From: Acidobacteriota bacterium
GTDB taxonomy: Bacteria; Acidobacteriota; Terriglobia; Bryobacterales; Bryobacteraceae
Assembly: GCA_029776225.1 (NCBI GenBank)
Contig: JAKOTR010000022.1
Location: forward strand, 299,959-363,958
DNA length: 64,000 bases
Direction of reading: 5' to 3'
Within the stretch, counting starts at the first letter, position 1; the number at the start of each line of letters is the position of its first letter. Positions 23,930 to 33,104 of the stretch are shown here, piece after piece. Below the pieces are notes generated by a model that searched no databases, was not told the origin of the DNA, and worked only from the letters and a program-made list of their open reading frames with translations. Position numbers and translations under genes: made by a program.

Positions 23930-24307
23930 CTACGAACTGAGCCAGGAACCTGAATCGAGCGGGTCTTCCTTCAGCGGAATCCTCAACAGAGCGAGATTCA
24001 GCGCCAGCAGCAGCGCCGCGCCGGCCAGTGCGGGAAGGAAGCCAAGCATCGCGAAACCCGGCACCAGCAGCGCCGAAAGCCGGAAGAGGAAGGCGTCAAC
24101 GATTAATAAAAGACCACCGAAAAGCGCAACCGTCAGGGAGCTGGCGGCGTGTTTCAGGAGTGACCCCAGTCCCGCGCTCAAGAGCCCCACGACGCCGCAG
24201 GCGATCACCGCGGACTGGAAGTCGGTGATGCGGAAACCCGGTAAGAGAGCCGCCACTAATAGCAGTCCCACGGCGCTGGAAACCCAATTTACAATGAAGT
24301 AGACCAT
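23930..24307 (-). CDS. Four-helix membrane protein (phage holin family 4_2/YvlD-like)
   Basis: A 125-residue protein with four predicted membrane helices: residues about 2-22 (FIVNWVSSAVGLLLVAALLP), 30-48, 56-75 and 90-112. The N-terminal start and the helix spacing match the YvlD/Phage_holin_4_2 family, whose members are mostly chromosomal and not real phage holins. I chose ATG 24307, which starts directly before helix 1 and has GGGGAG just upstream; an upstream ATG at 24364 adds 19 residues without support. It is convergent with the aminotransferase gene, 8 bases apart. The role is unknown. Confidence 0.7.
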   Translation of the reverse strand: MVYFIVNWVSSAVGLLLVAALLPGFRITDFQSAVIACGVVGLLSAGLGSLLKHAASSLTVALFGGLLLIVDAFLFRLSALLVPGFAMLGFLPALAGAALLLALNLALLRIPLKEDPLDSGSWLSS

Positions 24308-24485
24308 ACACTCCCCACTCGAAACCCTCTGCAAAAAGGCACTTGCACGCTTGCGGCCATACAAAATTGCATTTCATTAATTCACAATTCGTTGATATAA
24401 AAAGGTTTGTCCGATCCGCATCCGCATATCTGTTGCGCGGCGCAGGCAGAGTACATACTTTTTACCGAGCGAGCATGAACGTTTG

Positions 24486-24491
24486 TACAAT
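24486..24491 (+). promoter_or_regulatory. Candidate -10 box (TACAAT) before HIT gene
   Basis: TACAAT ends 9 bases before the ATG at 24501. GTCAGGG between them touches the start codon and is too close to act as a normal Shine-Dalgarno. Low-GC sequence (24340-24420) lies upstream. Confidence 0.35.
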
Positions 24492-24500
24492 CTGTCAGGG

Positions 24501-24947
24501 ATGTCTTGTAACTTCTGCGAGATAGCTGGCGGAAGGCTGGCGGCCGAGATTGTGCTCGAGGACGAGGCCTCCATTGCCTTTCTCGATCACCGTCCGCTGT
24601 TTCCCGGCCACGTGCTGCTCACGCCAAGACAACACTTTGAGACTCTGGCGGATTTGCCGGATGACCTTCTCGCCCCGCTGTTCGCCAATGCACGGCTGCT
24701 CTCGCGCGCCGTCGAGGCGGGGCTCGGAGCCGAAGGCTCATTCGTTGCGATCAACAACAAAGTGAGCCAGAGCGTGCCTCACCTTCACATCCACATCGTC
24801 CCGAGGCGGCGCAAGGATGGATTGCGGGGTTTTTTCTGGCCGCGCACGAAGTATCGCGACGAACGCGACGCCGCCGAAGTCGCCGGGACGCTCCGCGCGG
24901 CCATCGCGCGCCTTCGTTCGGAGCAATCCGGCGCGCCGCCGACCTGA
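24501..24947 (+). CDS. HIT-family nucleotide hydrolase/transferase
   Basis: A 148-residue histidine-triad protein. The triad is His94-x-His96-x-His98 (VPHLHIHIVP), the catalytic His being the middle one. An N-terminal CNFC pair (Cys3, Cys6) probably binds zinc with a later His, as in the Hint/HIT group. These proteins cleave AMP or other nucleotides from phosphoramidates and dinucleotides. The start is ATG 24501; an in-frame TTG at 24483 lies 18 bases upstream but would fall in the presumed promoter. A competing ATG at 24475 opens a different, 16-codon frame. Confidence 0.9.
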   Translation: MSCNFCEIAGGRLAAEIVLEDEASIAFLDHRPLFPGHVLLTPRQHFETLADLPDDLLAPLFANARLLSRAVEAGLGAEGSFVAINNKVSQSVPHLHIHIVPRRRKDGLRGFFWPRTKYRDERDAAEVAGTLRAAIARLRSEQSGAPPT

Positions 24948-24976
24948 AAGCGGGGAGCAGGGCAGCCGCTTACGGC

Positions 24977-27271
24977 TCAATCCGCGTCAAGAACCGCCCT
25001 GACTTTCGAAAGCAGCTCATCGGGCGTGAACGGCTTTCGCAGAAACGGAGTATCCCGTTCGATAACCTCGGGCTGGCCGGCAATGATGTCGGTGTAGCCG
25101 GACATGTAGATCACCTTCATGCCGGGACGCAGAACGGTGGCGCGCTGGGCCAGTTCGCGGCCGCTCATACAAGGCATCACGACATCGGTCAGAAACAGGT
25201 GAATGGGACCGAGGTGCCGTTCGCAGATGCGCAACGCCTCATTTACGTCACCGGCCTGCAAGACGGCAAACCCCTTCGCACGAAGCACCTCACGCATCAG
25301 TTTGCGCAGACCGGCGTCGTCCTCGACGAGCAAAACGGTCTCAGTTCCGCTCCATGCGGAGGGAACGGCAACTTGGGGCGCGGCGGCCTCGGCGTCTTCT
25401 TCCACCGCGGGGAGGTAGACCTGGAATTGTGACCCCTTCCCCAGTACCGTGGTCGCCCAAAGTTCGCCTCCGCTCTGCTTGACGATTCCATAGGCGGTGC
25501 TGAGACCCAGGCCGGTCCCCTTATGGCGCGGCTTGGTGGTGAAGAAGGGCTCGAAGATGCGGCGGCGGGTTTCCTCGTCCATGCCCTTCCCTGTGTCCGC
25601 GACGGACAGAACGGCGTAGCGGCCGGAAGCCAGATTCGGAGGTGTGTCCGGTTGCGGCGCGTCGGCCGCGGAGGTTTGGATGGTGAGCCGCCCGCCCTCG
25701 GGCATGGCGTCGCGGGCGTTCACTACCAGGTTCATGATCACCTGCTGGAGTTGCCCGAGGTCGGCCTTGACCTTGGGAACGTCCGGGCTGAGCAGCGTCA
25801 CGAGTTCGATGTCTTCGCCGATCAGCCGGTGCAGCATCTTTTCCATGCCGGCCACCAGCGTGTTCAGATCGAGCACCTGGGGCTGCACAACCTGCCTGCG
25901 GCTGAAGGCGAGCAACTGGCTCGTGAGCGCAGCCGCGCTCTCAGACGCCCGCAGCACTTCCTCGACGTATCCGCGTAGCGGGTCCGCGGCATTCATGGAG
26001 TCGGCGACCATCTGGCTGTAACCAGTAATTACCGTCAGCAGGTTGTTGAAGTCGTGCGCCACGCCGCCGGCCAGCCGTCCAACCGCCTCCATCTTTTGCG
26101 CGTGCAGGAACTGCTCTTCGAGCCGCTTCCGCTCGGTCACGTCCGCGATGACGCAGACGGTGCCCACGACCTCGCCGGCCCCGTTTCGCCGGGGCCCGTG
26201 CCAGATGGCGATATCCACGGGCGTGCCGTCCTTCTTCTCGCCGCGCCGGTCGGCGGCAGCCAGCGTCTCGCCACGGTGGACTCGTTCCAGGCAGCCATGG
26301 AAAAACCCCAAATCGTCCGCCGGCACGACCGGGAGCACCTTGCCGAGCACCTCCTCCTCGCGCCAGCCGAAAATCTGCTCGGCGGTAAGGTTCCATTTGA
26401 TCACTCTGGCTTCCAAGTCCATGGCGATGATTGCCAGCGGACCGGTGTTGATTACCGCACTGAGCGTCTCGTTCGCCTGCCGCAGCTCTTCTTCCCAGCG
26501 GCGCTGCTCGGTGATGTCCACTCCCGTGCCGATGACGTACTCCACTGTGCCGCTGTCATCGACCAGCGCGGTGTTGGACCACGAGAGCAGGCGGCGGCTG
26601 CCGTCCTTGGCGACCCAATAGTTCTCATGCCGGTTCGGGAACCGGCCCGCCCGCAGGTCCCGAAAAACGGCGCGGACCTCCTCCACTTCCTCCGGCGGAA
26701 TCAGGTGTTCCCAAAGCGTTCTGCCTCGCAGCTCGGCCTCGCTGTAGCCGGTAACGGCTTCGCACGCCGAGTTGAAGCTGATGATCCGCCCCTCGCGATC
26801 CAGCACCACGATCGGGCTGCCCACCGCCTCGATAATCGACCACGCCCAATCGCGCTCGCGGCGCAGTTTCTCAACACCGTTGCTCGTTTCGGGAACGGCG
26901 CGGGCCACGACGGCGGCCATTCCCTCCAGGCCAGGCTCCGTCACCGGAGCGGCCGAAAGCTGCACGCGTGTGCCCGCGGGAGAGGGCAGGAAAGTAAAAC
27001 TGCGAGGAGCTCTGCCGGAAAGCGCCTGAAGTACGGGGGAACCGGCCTGCATCCATGCCGCAGGCAGCGTGTCGCCGGACTCGATTCCGCAAAGGCTTGC
27101 GGCAACTGAGTTCGCGGCCACCACCTTCCCCTGCGGGTCAACGACCATCACGGCACTGCCGCAGACATCCAGGGCGGCCTGTAACAACCGTAAATGTTTC
27201 AGTGCCTCTTCCTGCGATGGCGGGTGCCGCTCCCAGACACGGTTCTTGCGGGGAGACGGCGTGAAACTCAT
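24977..27271 (-). CDS. Hybrid sensor histidine kinase with three PAS domains and a receiver
   Basis: A 764-residue cytosolic hybrid kinase without transmembrane helices. PAS-like sensor domains cover about residues 25-130, 142-258 and 265-385, followed by a HisKA helix with phosphoacceptor His406 ([11 protein letters not shown]), a HATPase domain (N box [14 protein letters not shown] box [23 protein letters not shown]) and a C-terminal receiver with Asp696 ([11 protein letters not shown]). The architecture is typical of two-component phosphorelay sensors of soluble signals, such as redox or small ligands. An AGGTGG lies about 8 bases before the ATG. No response regulator is adjacent, so the output is encoded elsewhere. 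Confidence 0.92.
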   Translation of the reverse strand: MSFTPSPRKNRVWERHPPSQEEALKHLRLLQAALDVCGSAVMVVDPQGKVVAANSVAASLCGIESGDTLPAAWMQAGSPVLQALSGRAPRSFTFLPSPAGTRVQLSAAPVTEPGLEGMAAVVARAVPETSNGVEKLRRERDWAWSIIEAVGSPIVVLDREGRIISFNSACEAVTGYSEAELRGRTLWEHLIPPEEVEEVRAVFRDLRAGRFPNRHENYWVAKDGSRRLLSWSNTALVDDSGTVEYVIGTGVDITEQRRWEEELRQANETLSAVINTGPLAIIAMDLEARVIKWNLTAEQIFGWREEEVLGKVLPVVPADDLGFFHGCLERVHRGETLAAADRRGEKKDGTPVDIAIWHGPRRNGAGEVVGTVCVIADVTERKRLEEQFLHAQKMEAVGRLAGGVAHDFNNLLTVITGYSQMVADSMNAADPLRGYVEEVLRASESAAALTSQLLAFSRRQVVQPQVLDLNTLVAGMEKMLHRLIGEDIELVTLLSPDVPKVKADLGQLQQVIMNLVVNARDAMPEGGRLTIQTSAADAPQPDTPPNLASGRYAVLSVADTGKGMDEETRRRIFEPFFTTKPRHKGTGLGLSTAYGIVKQSGGELWATTVLGKGSQFQVYLPAVEEDAEAAAPQVAVPSAWSGTETVLLVEDDAGLRKLMREVLRAKGFAVLQAGDVNEALRICERHLGPIHLFLTDVVMPCMSGRELAQRATVLRPGMKVIYMSGYTDIIAGQPEVIERDTPFLRKPFTPDELLSKVRAVLDAD

Positions 27272-27404
27272 ATGCCTGGACCACCTTATTGACGGCCTGG
27301 CGCCCGCTTAACCGCTCTGCCCCAGCAGAATCACTCAGCGCGAGGCGCTTCAGCCATGATACGACGAGGGGGCATGTGAACTTCGGTAAACGATGACACT
27401 ATTG

Positions 27405-27410
27405 TACAAT
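27405..27410 (+). promoter_or_regulatory. Candidate -10 box (TACAAT) of DUF362 gene
   Basis: TACAAT is 24 bases upstream of the ATG at 27435. A perfect GCAGGAGG lies between. Unlike the leaderless set, this gene would have a short untranslated leader with a ribosome binding site. Confidence 0.4.
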
Positions 27411-27434
27411 TTCCAAAAACCCGCAGGAGGAACT

Positions 27435-28589
27435 ATGGAAATCGCACACGGAATCTCACGGCGCACAGCTATGGCCGGTCTCGGGGGCGCTTTACTTGCC
27501 GGGCGGAAAGCGTTTGCCGCTGAGGCCCCGACCGCGCCGGTGGCCATAGGACGCTGCACGGGGTACGGAAAGGAGCTGGAGCCGGTACTCAAGGATTTGC
27601 TCGACAAAATCGGCGGGATCGGCTCGCTGGTTAAGAACAAAACGGTAGCCCTGAAGCTGAACCTGACGGGAAATCCCGCGAGGTTTCCGGAGAGGCCGGA
27701 CTTGCCCTACCGCAACCACCCTGCGACCGTGCTGGCGGTAGCGCACCTGCTCGCCCGCGCCGGCGCCCGCCGCATCCGCATCATCGAGAGTTTCTTCCCT
27801 GCGCGCCAGGATCTTGAACTGTGGGCCCGCTACGGCCTGGACGTCAACGCCATCAACAACGTCGGATGCAAGGTGGAGTGGGAGAACGTGCAAAACCGGG
27901 GGCTGGCGAAACAATACTCGCGGGTGAAAGTGCCATGGGGCGGCTACGTCTTCCCCGCCTACGATCTGAACCACTCATTTGTGGACTGCGACGTCTATGT
28001 GTCGCTCTCGAAGCTGAAGAACCACTGGATCGCCGGCGTCACCATGGCGATGAAAAACAACTTCGGCAACACGCCGTGCTCGCTGTACGGGGGCGATGCA
28101 GGGCCGGACGGCAACGAGAACCCGCAGTCGGAGCGCGGCCCGGTGTGCCATACGGGCAAGGCGACGCCGCCCAAAGGCGTCCCGCAGGAATTGAATCCCG
28201 ACTCCCCGCGCGATCCCGGCTATCGCGTGCCCAGGATCACGGTCGACCTCGTGGGGGCGCGGCCAATTGACCTGGCGATCGTGGACGGCATCGATACCAT
28301 CCGCGGCGGAGAGGGCGCATGGAACCCGGGCGTGCAGAGGCTGAAGCCGAACCTGCTGCTGGTGGGCCGCAATCCCGTTTGCGTGGACGCGGTGTGCACG
28401 GCGGTGATGGGCTACGATCCCCGCGCCACCCGTGGTACCGCTCCCTTCGTTCGCGGCGACAATACCATGCTGCTCGCCGAACAGGTCGGGATTGGCACGG
28501 CGGACCTCAATCGCATAGAGATCGCCGGCTTGAGCATCAACGAGGCCCGGTTCGACTTCGGCCCCGGCCCGATCGGCAAGACAATCTGA
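27435..28589 (+). CDS. Tat-exported DUF362 domain protein
   Basis: A 384-residue protein with a Tat-like signal (GISRRTAMAGLGGALLAGRKAFA), then a DUF362 domain: KTVALKLNLTGN near the start, HPATVLAVAHLLARAGARRI, and the conserved SLSKLKNHWIAGVTMAMKNNFG in the middle. The GGEGAWNPG, NLLLVGRNPVCVDAVCTAVMG and GLSINE segments follow in the C-terminal half. Many family members carry ferredoxin clusters; here no CxxCxxC set is visible, so this is the cluster-free exported form. The role is unknown. The start is certain because GGAGG precedes ATG 27435 at ideal distance; an upstream in-frame start was rejected. Confidence 0.85.
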   Translation: MEIAHGISRRTAMAGLGGALLAGRKAFAAEAPTAPVAIGRCTGYGKELEPVLKDLLDKIGGIGSLVKNKTVALKLNLTGNPARFPERPDLPYRNHPATVLAVAHLLARAGARRIRIIESFFPARQDLELWARYGLDVNAINNVGCKVEWENVQNRGLAKQYSRVKVPWGGYVFPAYDLNHSFVDCDVYVSLSKLKNHWIAGVTMAMKNNFGNTPCSLYGGDAGPDGNENPQSERGPVCHTGKATPPKGVPQELNPDSPRDPGYRVPRITVDLVGARPIDLAIVDGIDTIRGGEGAWNPGVQRLKPNLLLVGRNPVCVDAVCTAVMGYDPRATRGTAPFVRGDNTMLLAEQVGIGTADLNRIEIAGLSINEARFDFGPGPIGKTI

Positions 28590-28603
28590 AGAGCGCCGAA
28601 AGT

Positions 28604-29572
28604 TCAACCGGCGTTCTGCGCCGGGCGGACGGAAGCGGCAGCCGTCATTTTTTCTCTGAAGTGCGCGATGGTGAGCCTCAGCCCTTCCTCAAGCCCGACC
28701 TTGGGTTCCCACCCGAGCAGCGTTCGGGCTTTGGTGATGTCCGGGCGGCGCTTTTTCGGATCGTCCTGGGGCAGCGGCCTGAATTCGATGCGGCAGTCGG
28801 TGCCCACAGCTTTCTGTACGCCGTTGGCGAACTCCAGGATCGTGATCTCGCTGGGATTGCCCAGATTCACCGGATACCGTTCGTCGGAGAGCATCAGGCG
28901 GCAGAGGCCCTCCACCAGGTCGCTCACATAGCAGAAGCTTCGGGTCTGCGAGCCGTCGCCGAAAACGGTGAGCGGCTGGCCGCGCAAGGCCTGATCGATA
29001 AATGACGGCACGACGCGGCCGTCGTCCAGTTTCATCCGCGGGCCGTACGTATTGAAGATGCGCGCGATGTTCGTGCGCAATCCCCAGACGCGGTGGTAGG
29101 CCATCGTAAGCGCCTCGGCGAACCGCTTGCTCTCGTCGTAACAGGAGCGCGGCCCCACCGGGTTCACGTTGCCCCAGTAAGTCTCCACCTGCGGGTGCAC
29201 CAGCGGGTCGCCGTAGCACTCCGAAGTCGAAGCGAGCAAGAAGCGCGCGTTGAAGCGGTGCGCGATTGCGAGCAGGTTGCGCGTGCCGACGGCCCCGACC
29301 TCGAGTGTTTCGAGCGGGTGTTCGAGATAATCCTTGGGACTCGCGGGCGAGGCGAGGTGAAGCACCCCGTCCACCGGCTCGTCGAAATCGAAATTCTTGG
29401 TGATGTCCTGCTCGATGAAGCGGAAACGAGGGTGCCCCTCAAGATGCGCCAGGTTGGCTCTGGAACCGGTGAGCAGGTTGTCTACGGCCGTAACCGTGTG
29501 GCCGTCCGCCAACAAGCGGTCAGTCAGGTGAGATCCGATAAAGCCGGCAGCGCCCGCGATCAGTAAGTGCAA
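28604..29572 (-). CDS. UDP-glucuronate decarboxylase-like NAD-dependent sugar epimerase
   Basis: A 322-residue extended short-chain dehydrogenase. The NAD site [10 protein letters not shown] covers residues 8-17 (close to the GxxGxxG pattern), the substrate Ser/Thr and Tyr are in LASTSECYG, and YDESK supplies the catalytic Tyr and Lys. The PASP loop ([12 protein letters not shown]) and the RCYDESKR-type region match UXS, which turns UDP-glucuronate into UDP-xylose; a dTDP- or UDP-sugar epimerase is the alternative. The start codon is TTG 29572. It may feed cell-surface glycan synthesis. Divergent from the Fe-S oxidoreductase gene. Confidence 0.85.
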   Translation of the reverse strand: MHLLIAGAAGFIGSHLTDRLLADGHTVTAVDNLLTGSRANLAHLEGHPRFRFIEQDITKNFDFDEPVDGVLHLASPASPKDYLEHPLETLEVGAVGTRNLLAIAHRFNARFLLASTSECYGDPLVHPQVETYWGNVNPVGPRSCYDESKRFAEALTMAYHRVWGLRTNIARIFNTYGPRMKLDDGRVVPSFIDQALRGQPLTVFGDGSQTRSFCYVSDLVEGLCRLMLSDERYPVNLGNPSEITILEFANGVQKAVGTDCRIEFRPLPQDDPKKRRPDITKARTLLGWEPKVGLEEGLRLTIAHFREKMTAAASVRPAQNAG

Positions 29573-29638
29573 GTCAGATATCCCCCGCCTATAAATTCTA
29601 TCCGATCGGCTTGCGTGCTAAATTCGGATCGGGCCCCC

Positions 29639-31495
29639 ATGCACTTCTCCTGGGTCGAAAAAGCCATCCTTCTTGTGCTTTTGTCCGCATCCGTGGCCGC
29701 GTTCTGGCGGACCTTCAGCGCCGCGCTGCGCAACATCTTGGAGAGCAAGAAAGACTCCGACTTCCGTCTCCGGCCGCTCGGGCCGCGCTTCCGCAAATTT
29801 TTCTGGGAAGTGCTGGCGCAGGGTTTGGTGATCCGCCAGCGCCCGCTCCCGGGACTGGCCCACGCCATCGTGTTCTGGGGGTTCCTGGCGTTCGCCGCCA
29901 TCACCATCAACCACATCGCGCTTGCCTTCGGCGCCGCTTTCATCCCGGCCGGGAGCGGTTACAAATTGTTCGTTGCCGCGTTCGCGCTGGCGGTTGCGGC
30001 GGCGATCGCCGGTCTGACCTTCCGGCGGTTCGTGATCCGCCCGAGGTGGCTGGAACCGGTGTCAGCGGAATCGGGGCTGATCGCCTTCCTGATTTTCGCG
30101 CTGATGGTCACCTACCTACTCGAATTCCAGTTTCCCGAGAGCAGCGCCGCGGCCAAGGTCAACTGGTGGGCGCACACGGCGGTATTGCTGTTCTTCCTTC
30201 CCCTGATCCCGCACACCAAACATCTGCACCTGGTGCTCAGTCCCTTGACCGTTTTTCTGGAGCGGCACGGCTTCAGCCGCATCCCGCCGCTGGCCGGAGA
30301 CGAGGATTTCGGGCTCGACACGGGAAAGGACCTTACCCGCATTTACAGCCTGCAGGCATACAGTTGCGTCGAGTGCGGCCGCTGCACCGAACACTGCCCG
30401 GCCAACAACACCGGAAAAATTCTCGATCCGAAGCAGATCATCCTGGGCACGCGCTCTTATCTGAAGGAGTACGGACCGCGCGGCACGGAACCGCTGCTCG
30501 GAAAGCACATCTCGATGGAAGCGGCGTTTCAGTGCACCACCTGCGGCGCGTGCGAGTTCCAGTGCCCGGTGGGCATACAGCACCTGCCGTTCATCATCGG
30601 CCTGCGCCGCGGGGCGGTAAACACCGGCAAGTGGGAGGACACCCACGGCACGGACCTCTTTCTCAATCTCGAACGCCACGGCAACTCGCTCGGTTTCGCC
30701 CACACCGAGCGCGAGAAGTTCATCGAGAAAAACCGTCTGCCTTATTTCGACGGCTCGCAGGAATACTGCCTCTGGATGGGCTGCATGGGTTCGTACGATC
30801 CGCAGGGCCGGGAAATCGTGCTGGCCCTCGCGCGCGTGCTGAAACATCTCGGCATCGGATTCGGCGTGCTCAGGCGGGAGAAGTGCACCGGAGATCCGGC
30901 CAGGCGGCTCGGCAACGATTATCTGTTCGGCGAGATGGCGCAGGCGAACATCGAGCAAATGCGGCGGAGCGGCGTGCAGCGGCTGGTTTCGATCTGCCCA
31001 CACTGCGTGCGCACGATTCTGGAAGATTGGCGCGAGTTCGACGCGGAATTCCGGATCGAGCATCACAGCGAACTGCTGGCCCGCTACAGCGCGCAACTGC
31101 CGGCCAACCAAGCGGGCCGCTCGCGGATCGTGTTCCACGATGCCTGCTACCTGGGGCGGTATCGCGGGATCTACGATGCGCCGCGCGAGGTGATCGCGCG
31201 CTCGGCCGAGGTGGTGAACCCGGCGCGGTCGCGGAAGCGCGGTTTTTGCTGCGGCGCGGGCGGCGGGCTGGCGTTTCTCGGCGAGGAGAAAGGGAAACGG
31301 GTGAACCTGGAGCGCGCCGAGCAGTTGCTCGCAACCCGGCCGGACGTGGTGGGGGCGGCCTGCCCCTTCTGCCACACGATGCTGAGGGACGGCCTGGCGG
31401 CGGCGGTCCCCCAGCCGCCTCCACTACTCGACATCGCGCAGATCGCGGCGGCTTCGCTGGATGCGCCCCCCACCGCGGACCGGCCGCCAGACTAA
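29639..31495 (+). CDS. Membrane-bound (Fe-S)-binding oxidoreductase, HdrDE/NarI-like fusion
   Basis: A 618-residue fusion. Residues 1-200 hold about five transmembrane helices with haem-type His candidates (NHIALAF, WAHTAVLL, PHTKHLHLV), like the cytochrome b-type HdrE/NarI region. Two [4Fe-4S] ferredoxin motifs follow: Cys243/246/249/253 and Cys299/302/305/309. Two CCG domains of the heterodisulfide reductase D type end the protein (CLWMGCMG with CTGDPARRLG, and CCGAGGGLAFLGEE). Such proteins pass electrons between a soluble donor, often electron-transfer flavoprotein, and the quinone pool; no etfAB is adjacent. ATG 29639 gives the first helix; an upstream start adds 24 residues and was rejected. 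Confidence 0.87.
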   Translation: MHFSWVEKAILLVLLSASVAAFWRTFSAALRNILESKKDSDFRLRPLGPRFRKFFWEVLAQGLVIRQRPLPGLAHAIVFWGFLAFAAITINHIALAFGAAFIPAGSGYKLFVAAFALAVAAAIAGLTFRRFVIRPRWLEPVSAESGLIAFLIFALMVTYLLEFQFPESSAAAKVNWWAHTAVLLFFLPLIPHTKHLHLVLSPLTVFLERHGFSRIPPLAGDEDFGLDTGKDLTRIYSLQAYSCVECGRCTEHCPANNTGKILDPKQIILGTRSYLKEYGPRGTEPLLGKHISMEAAFQCTTCGACEFQCPVGIQHLPFIIGLRRGAVNTGKWEDTHGTDLFLNLERHGNSLGFAHTEREKFIEKNRLPYFDGSQEYCLWMGCMGSYDPQGREIVLALARVLKHLGIGFGVLRREKCTGDPARRLGNDYLFGEMAQANIEQMRRSGVQRLVSICPHCVRTILEDWREFDAEFRIEHHSELLARYSAQLPANQAGRSRIVFHDACYLGRYRGIYDAPREVIARSAEVVNPARSRKRGFCCGAGGGLAFLGEEKGKRVNLERAEQLLATRPDVVGAACPFCHTMLRDGLAAAVPQPPPLLDIAQIAAASLDAPPTADRPPD

Positions 31496-31631
31496 GGCGC
31501 GCGGCTCCGCCGGGTTCCTCCCAGGATGTTGCCGGAGGGTTCCCGGATGGCGTATTATTTGAGAAGACCGCAATGTTTCGGGGGAGTCGTCCGCCCGGAA
31601 CGGAGCGGTTCTTCCAAATCCAACAGAATCA

Positions 31632-31707
<76 letters not shown>

Positions 31708-31783
31708 CAAATCAATCGCTTCCGTCCGAAAACTAACCTTACAGCAACGGTCCCAGGAGCAACGGATGTGAGCGGGCGCCATT

Positions 31784-32186
31784 TCAACGCTTTATGGGGA
31801 TAAAGGCATTAGGTTGCGATAATTGCCCCAAGTATTCGGCAACGACGGGAGCATCTCCGTCCGGCAAATTTTCGGGCACTTTGACGTTGATCTACAGCCG
31901 CGTCGGACTGAGCTGCCAGGGGCCCATTCACAAAAACGCGCGCTAGGTGGCCGGAAGCATCGATCTTCACCACAACCCCCGACCACGAGGCATAAATATT
32001 GCCCGACCTGTCGCTTGTCAGGCTTGTGATGGACGGCAATTCGGCCGATATCGCGGGACCACTCACGGCCGTCCCCAGGCCTACCAACGTCTCAGTGACG
32101 TATGGCTGGGCCGATATCGCCTGGCTGAGGACCACCAAAGAAAACGACTGCACCAGAAAGAGCTTGAGTAGTCTCCGCAGCGGCAT
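31784..32186 (-). pseudogene. Internally deleted NHL-repeat/TIGR03437-type secreted protein
   Basis: The N-terminal about 90 residues are intact: a signal peptide (MPLRRLLKLFLVQSFSLVVL then SQAISAQ), then the first blade of an NHL propeller (LPSITSLTSDRSGNIYASW and VVKIDASGHLARVF). The frame then breaks at about 31894, and a different frame continues to 31784 as INVKVPENLPDGDAPVVAEY ending LSQPNAFIPIKR, which is the C-terminal end of the TIGR03437 domain. That domain is a large family in Solibacter-like genomes. The middle of the gene is missing, so this is a deletion relic. A TATAAT box sits 7 bases before the ATG, so the promoter is preserved. Confidence 0.7.
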
Positions 32187-32193
32187 CGGGGCT

Positions 32194-32199
32194 ATTATA
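32194..32199 (-). promoter_or_regulatory. TATAAT -10 box of the deleted NHL gene
   Basis: A perfect TATAAT ends 7 bases before the ATG at 32186 on the minus strand. It is the strongest example of the start-proximal -10 pattern in this window. Confidence 0.5.
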
Positions 32200-32407
32200 T
32201 ATACCCAAAAGGCCTGACTCTCTACTTATTCCAGGAACTCCGCGTCAATGCCGAGGACCGCCTGACGGGCTAACAGAGTCAGAGAAACCGGGCTTCGTAG
32301 AAAGCCTAATGGGCAACTTCGTATCAACGATGGCTTTAAGGACAAGCATCGCGTTGGGGTGAGACTCCTCGCCCGGACTCTCTCTAACGTCTCCCAGGAT
32401 TGTCTTA

Positions 32408-32617
32408 CTAATCTCGGATCATGTGAGAATATCGTTCCGACATGGAGTGGCTTATGTGGCTCGTCAGAGCGAGCATGGCGGACTCCAAGACCCCGTTCTC
32501 CGCCAGCCTCGTCGCAAAAGTATGGCGGAGGACGTGTAAGCGGCACCCTGGTGATAGCAGTCCCGGAAGGGCAATGACGGCCGGCCAGCAGGGTGTGTTC
32601 AAGAGCGTTGCAGCCAA
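32408..32617 (-). pseudogene. Tyrosine recombinase (phage integrase family) C-terminal fragment
   Basis: The last about 45 residues of a tyrosine recombinase: HVLRHTFATRLAENGVLES contains the His-x-x-Arg box, and ERYSHM contains the catalytic Tyr. The N-terminal core-binding domain and the first catalytic Arg are absent, and no upstream coding sense continues in any frame. It is a relic of an integrated element. It lies about 700 bases from tRNA-Lys, a possible attachment target, but no att repeat was found. The surrounding low-GC region supports past insertion and decay. Confidence 0.55.
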
Positions 32618-32676
32618 GGCAGCGCAGCGTGGCGTGCAGGTGATAGTTGTGCCGGTCCGCTGAGAGGATCATCCCT

Positions 32677-32997
32677 ATGGTATGGGAATTTTACGTTCGG
32701 AAAGGCTTGGCTTACATTCCTACGATGGCGAGGACGGAGGCTGGATACTACCCGGCGATCGAACCTGTAGAAGTCGTTCCAGTGACGGATAGGATCGCGC
32801 TTGAACAGGCGCTGGCGAGGACGTTGTACCGAGGCAATCCAACTATTCCGGCTCCAACACGTGAGAATTTTCCGCAGCCAGTAGCACTGTCGCATGCCGG
32901 TCTGAAATCCTGGTCGAGGTTTGTTCAAGATGCGAGTGGCTGGAGTATCGCGCACGAGAATGGTCGATTTGTCATCGCGCCCTACGCCGCCCCATGA
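32677..32997 (+). CDS. Small protein of unknown function
   Basis: A 106-residue soluble protein with a natural composition, including MVWEFYVRKGLAYIPTMART, YYPAIEPVEVVPVTDRIALE and SWSRFVQDASGWSIAHENGR. GAGAGG lies about 9 bases before the ATG. It is the only gene that looks intact in a low-GC decayed patch (31.7-33.0 kb), so it may be cargo of the lost element or newly acquired. No domain is recognised. The antisense frame 32599-32955 is a shadow. Confidence 0.6.
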   Translation: MVWEFYVRKGLAYIPTMARTEAGYYPAIEPVEVVPVTDRIALEQALARTLYRGNPTIPAPTRENFPQPVALSHAGLKSWSRFVQDASGWSIAHENGRFVIAPYAAP

Positions 32998-33104
32998 GGT
33001 AAAGGAGCACTCTCTTCATTCAAGCCTGTGTCAATGCAGTCGCGACTGGCTGCGACTCTAAGGTGGGGTTTCTTTCGGGGCTCGCAAAAAAAAACAGTGC
33101 GTGA
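32998..33104. other. Intergenic stretch with A/T run
   Basis: About 107 bases between the small gene and miaA. It contains an A9 run near 33086-33094, which on the minus strand is a T9 run 10 bases after the miaA stop codon and could contribute to termination. No stable stem was found directly before it. Confidence 0.35.

Noticed and set aside
23930..24307. Phage holin as evidence of a prophage
   Set aside because: The family name is historical; the protein is a common chromosomal four-helix membrane protein and no phage gene is near.
32599..32955. Open frame antisense to the small gene at 32677
   Set aside because: The plus-strand frame has a ribosome binding site and natural composition; the minus frame is Arg-rich shadow.
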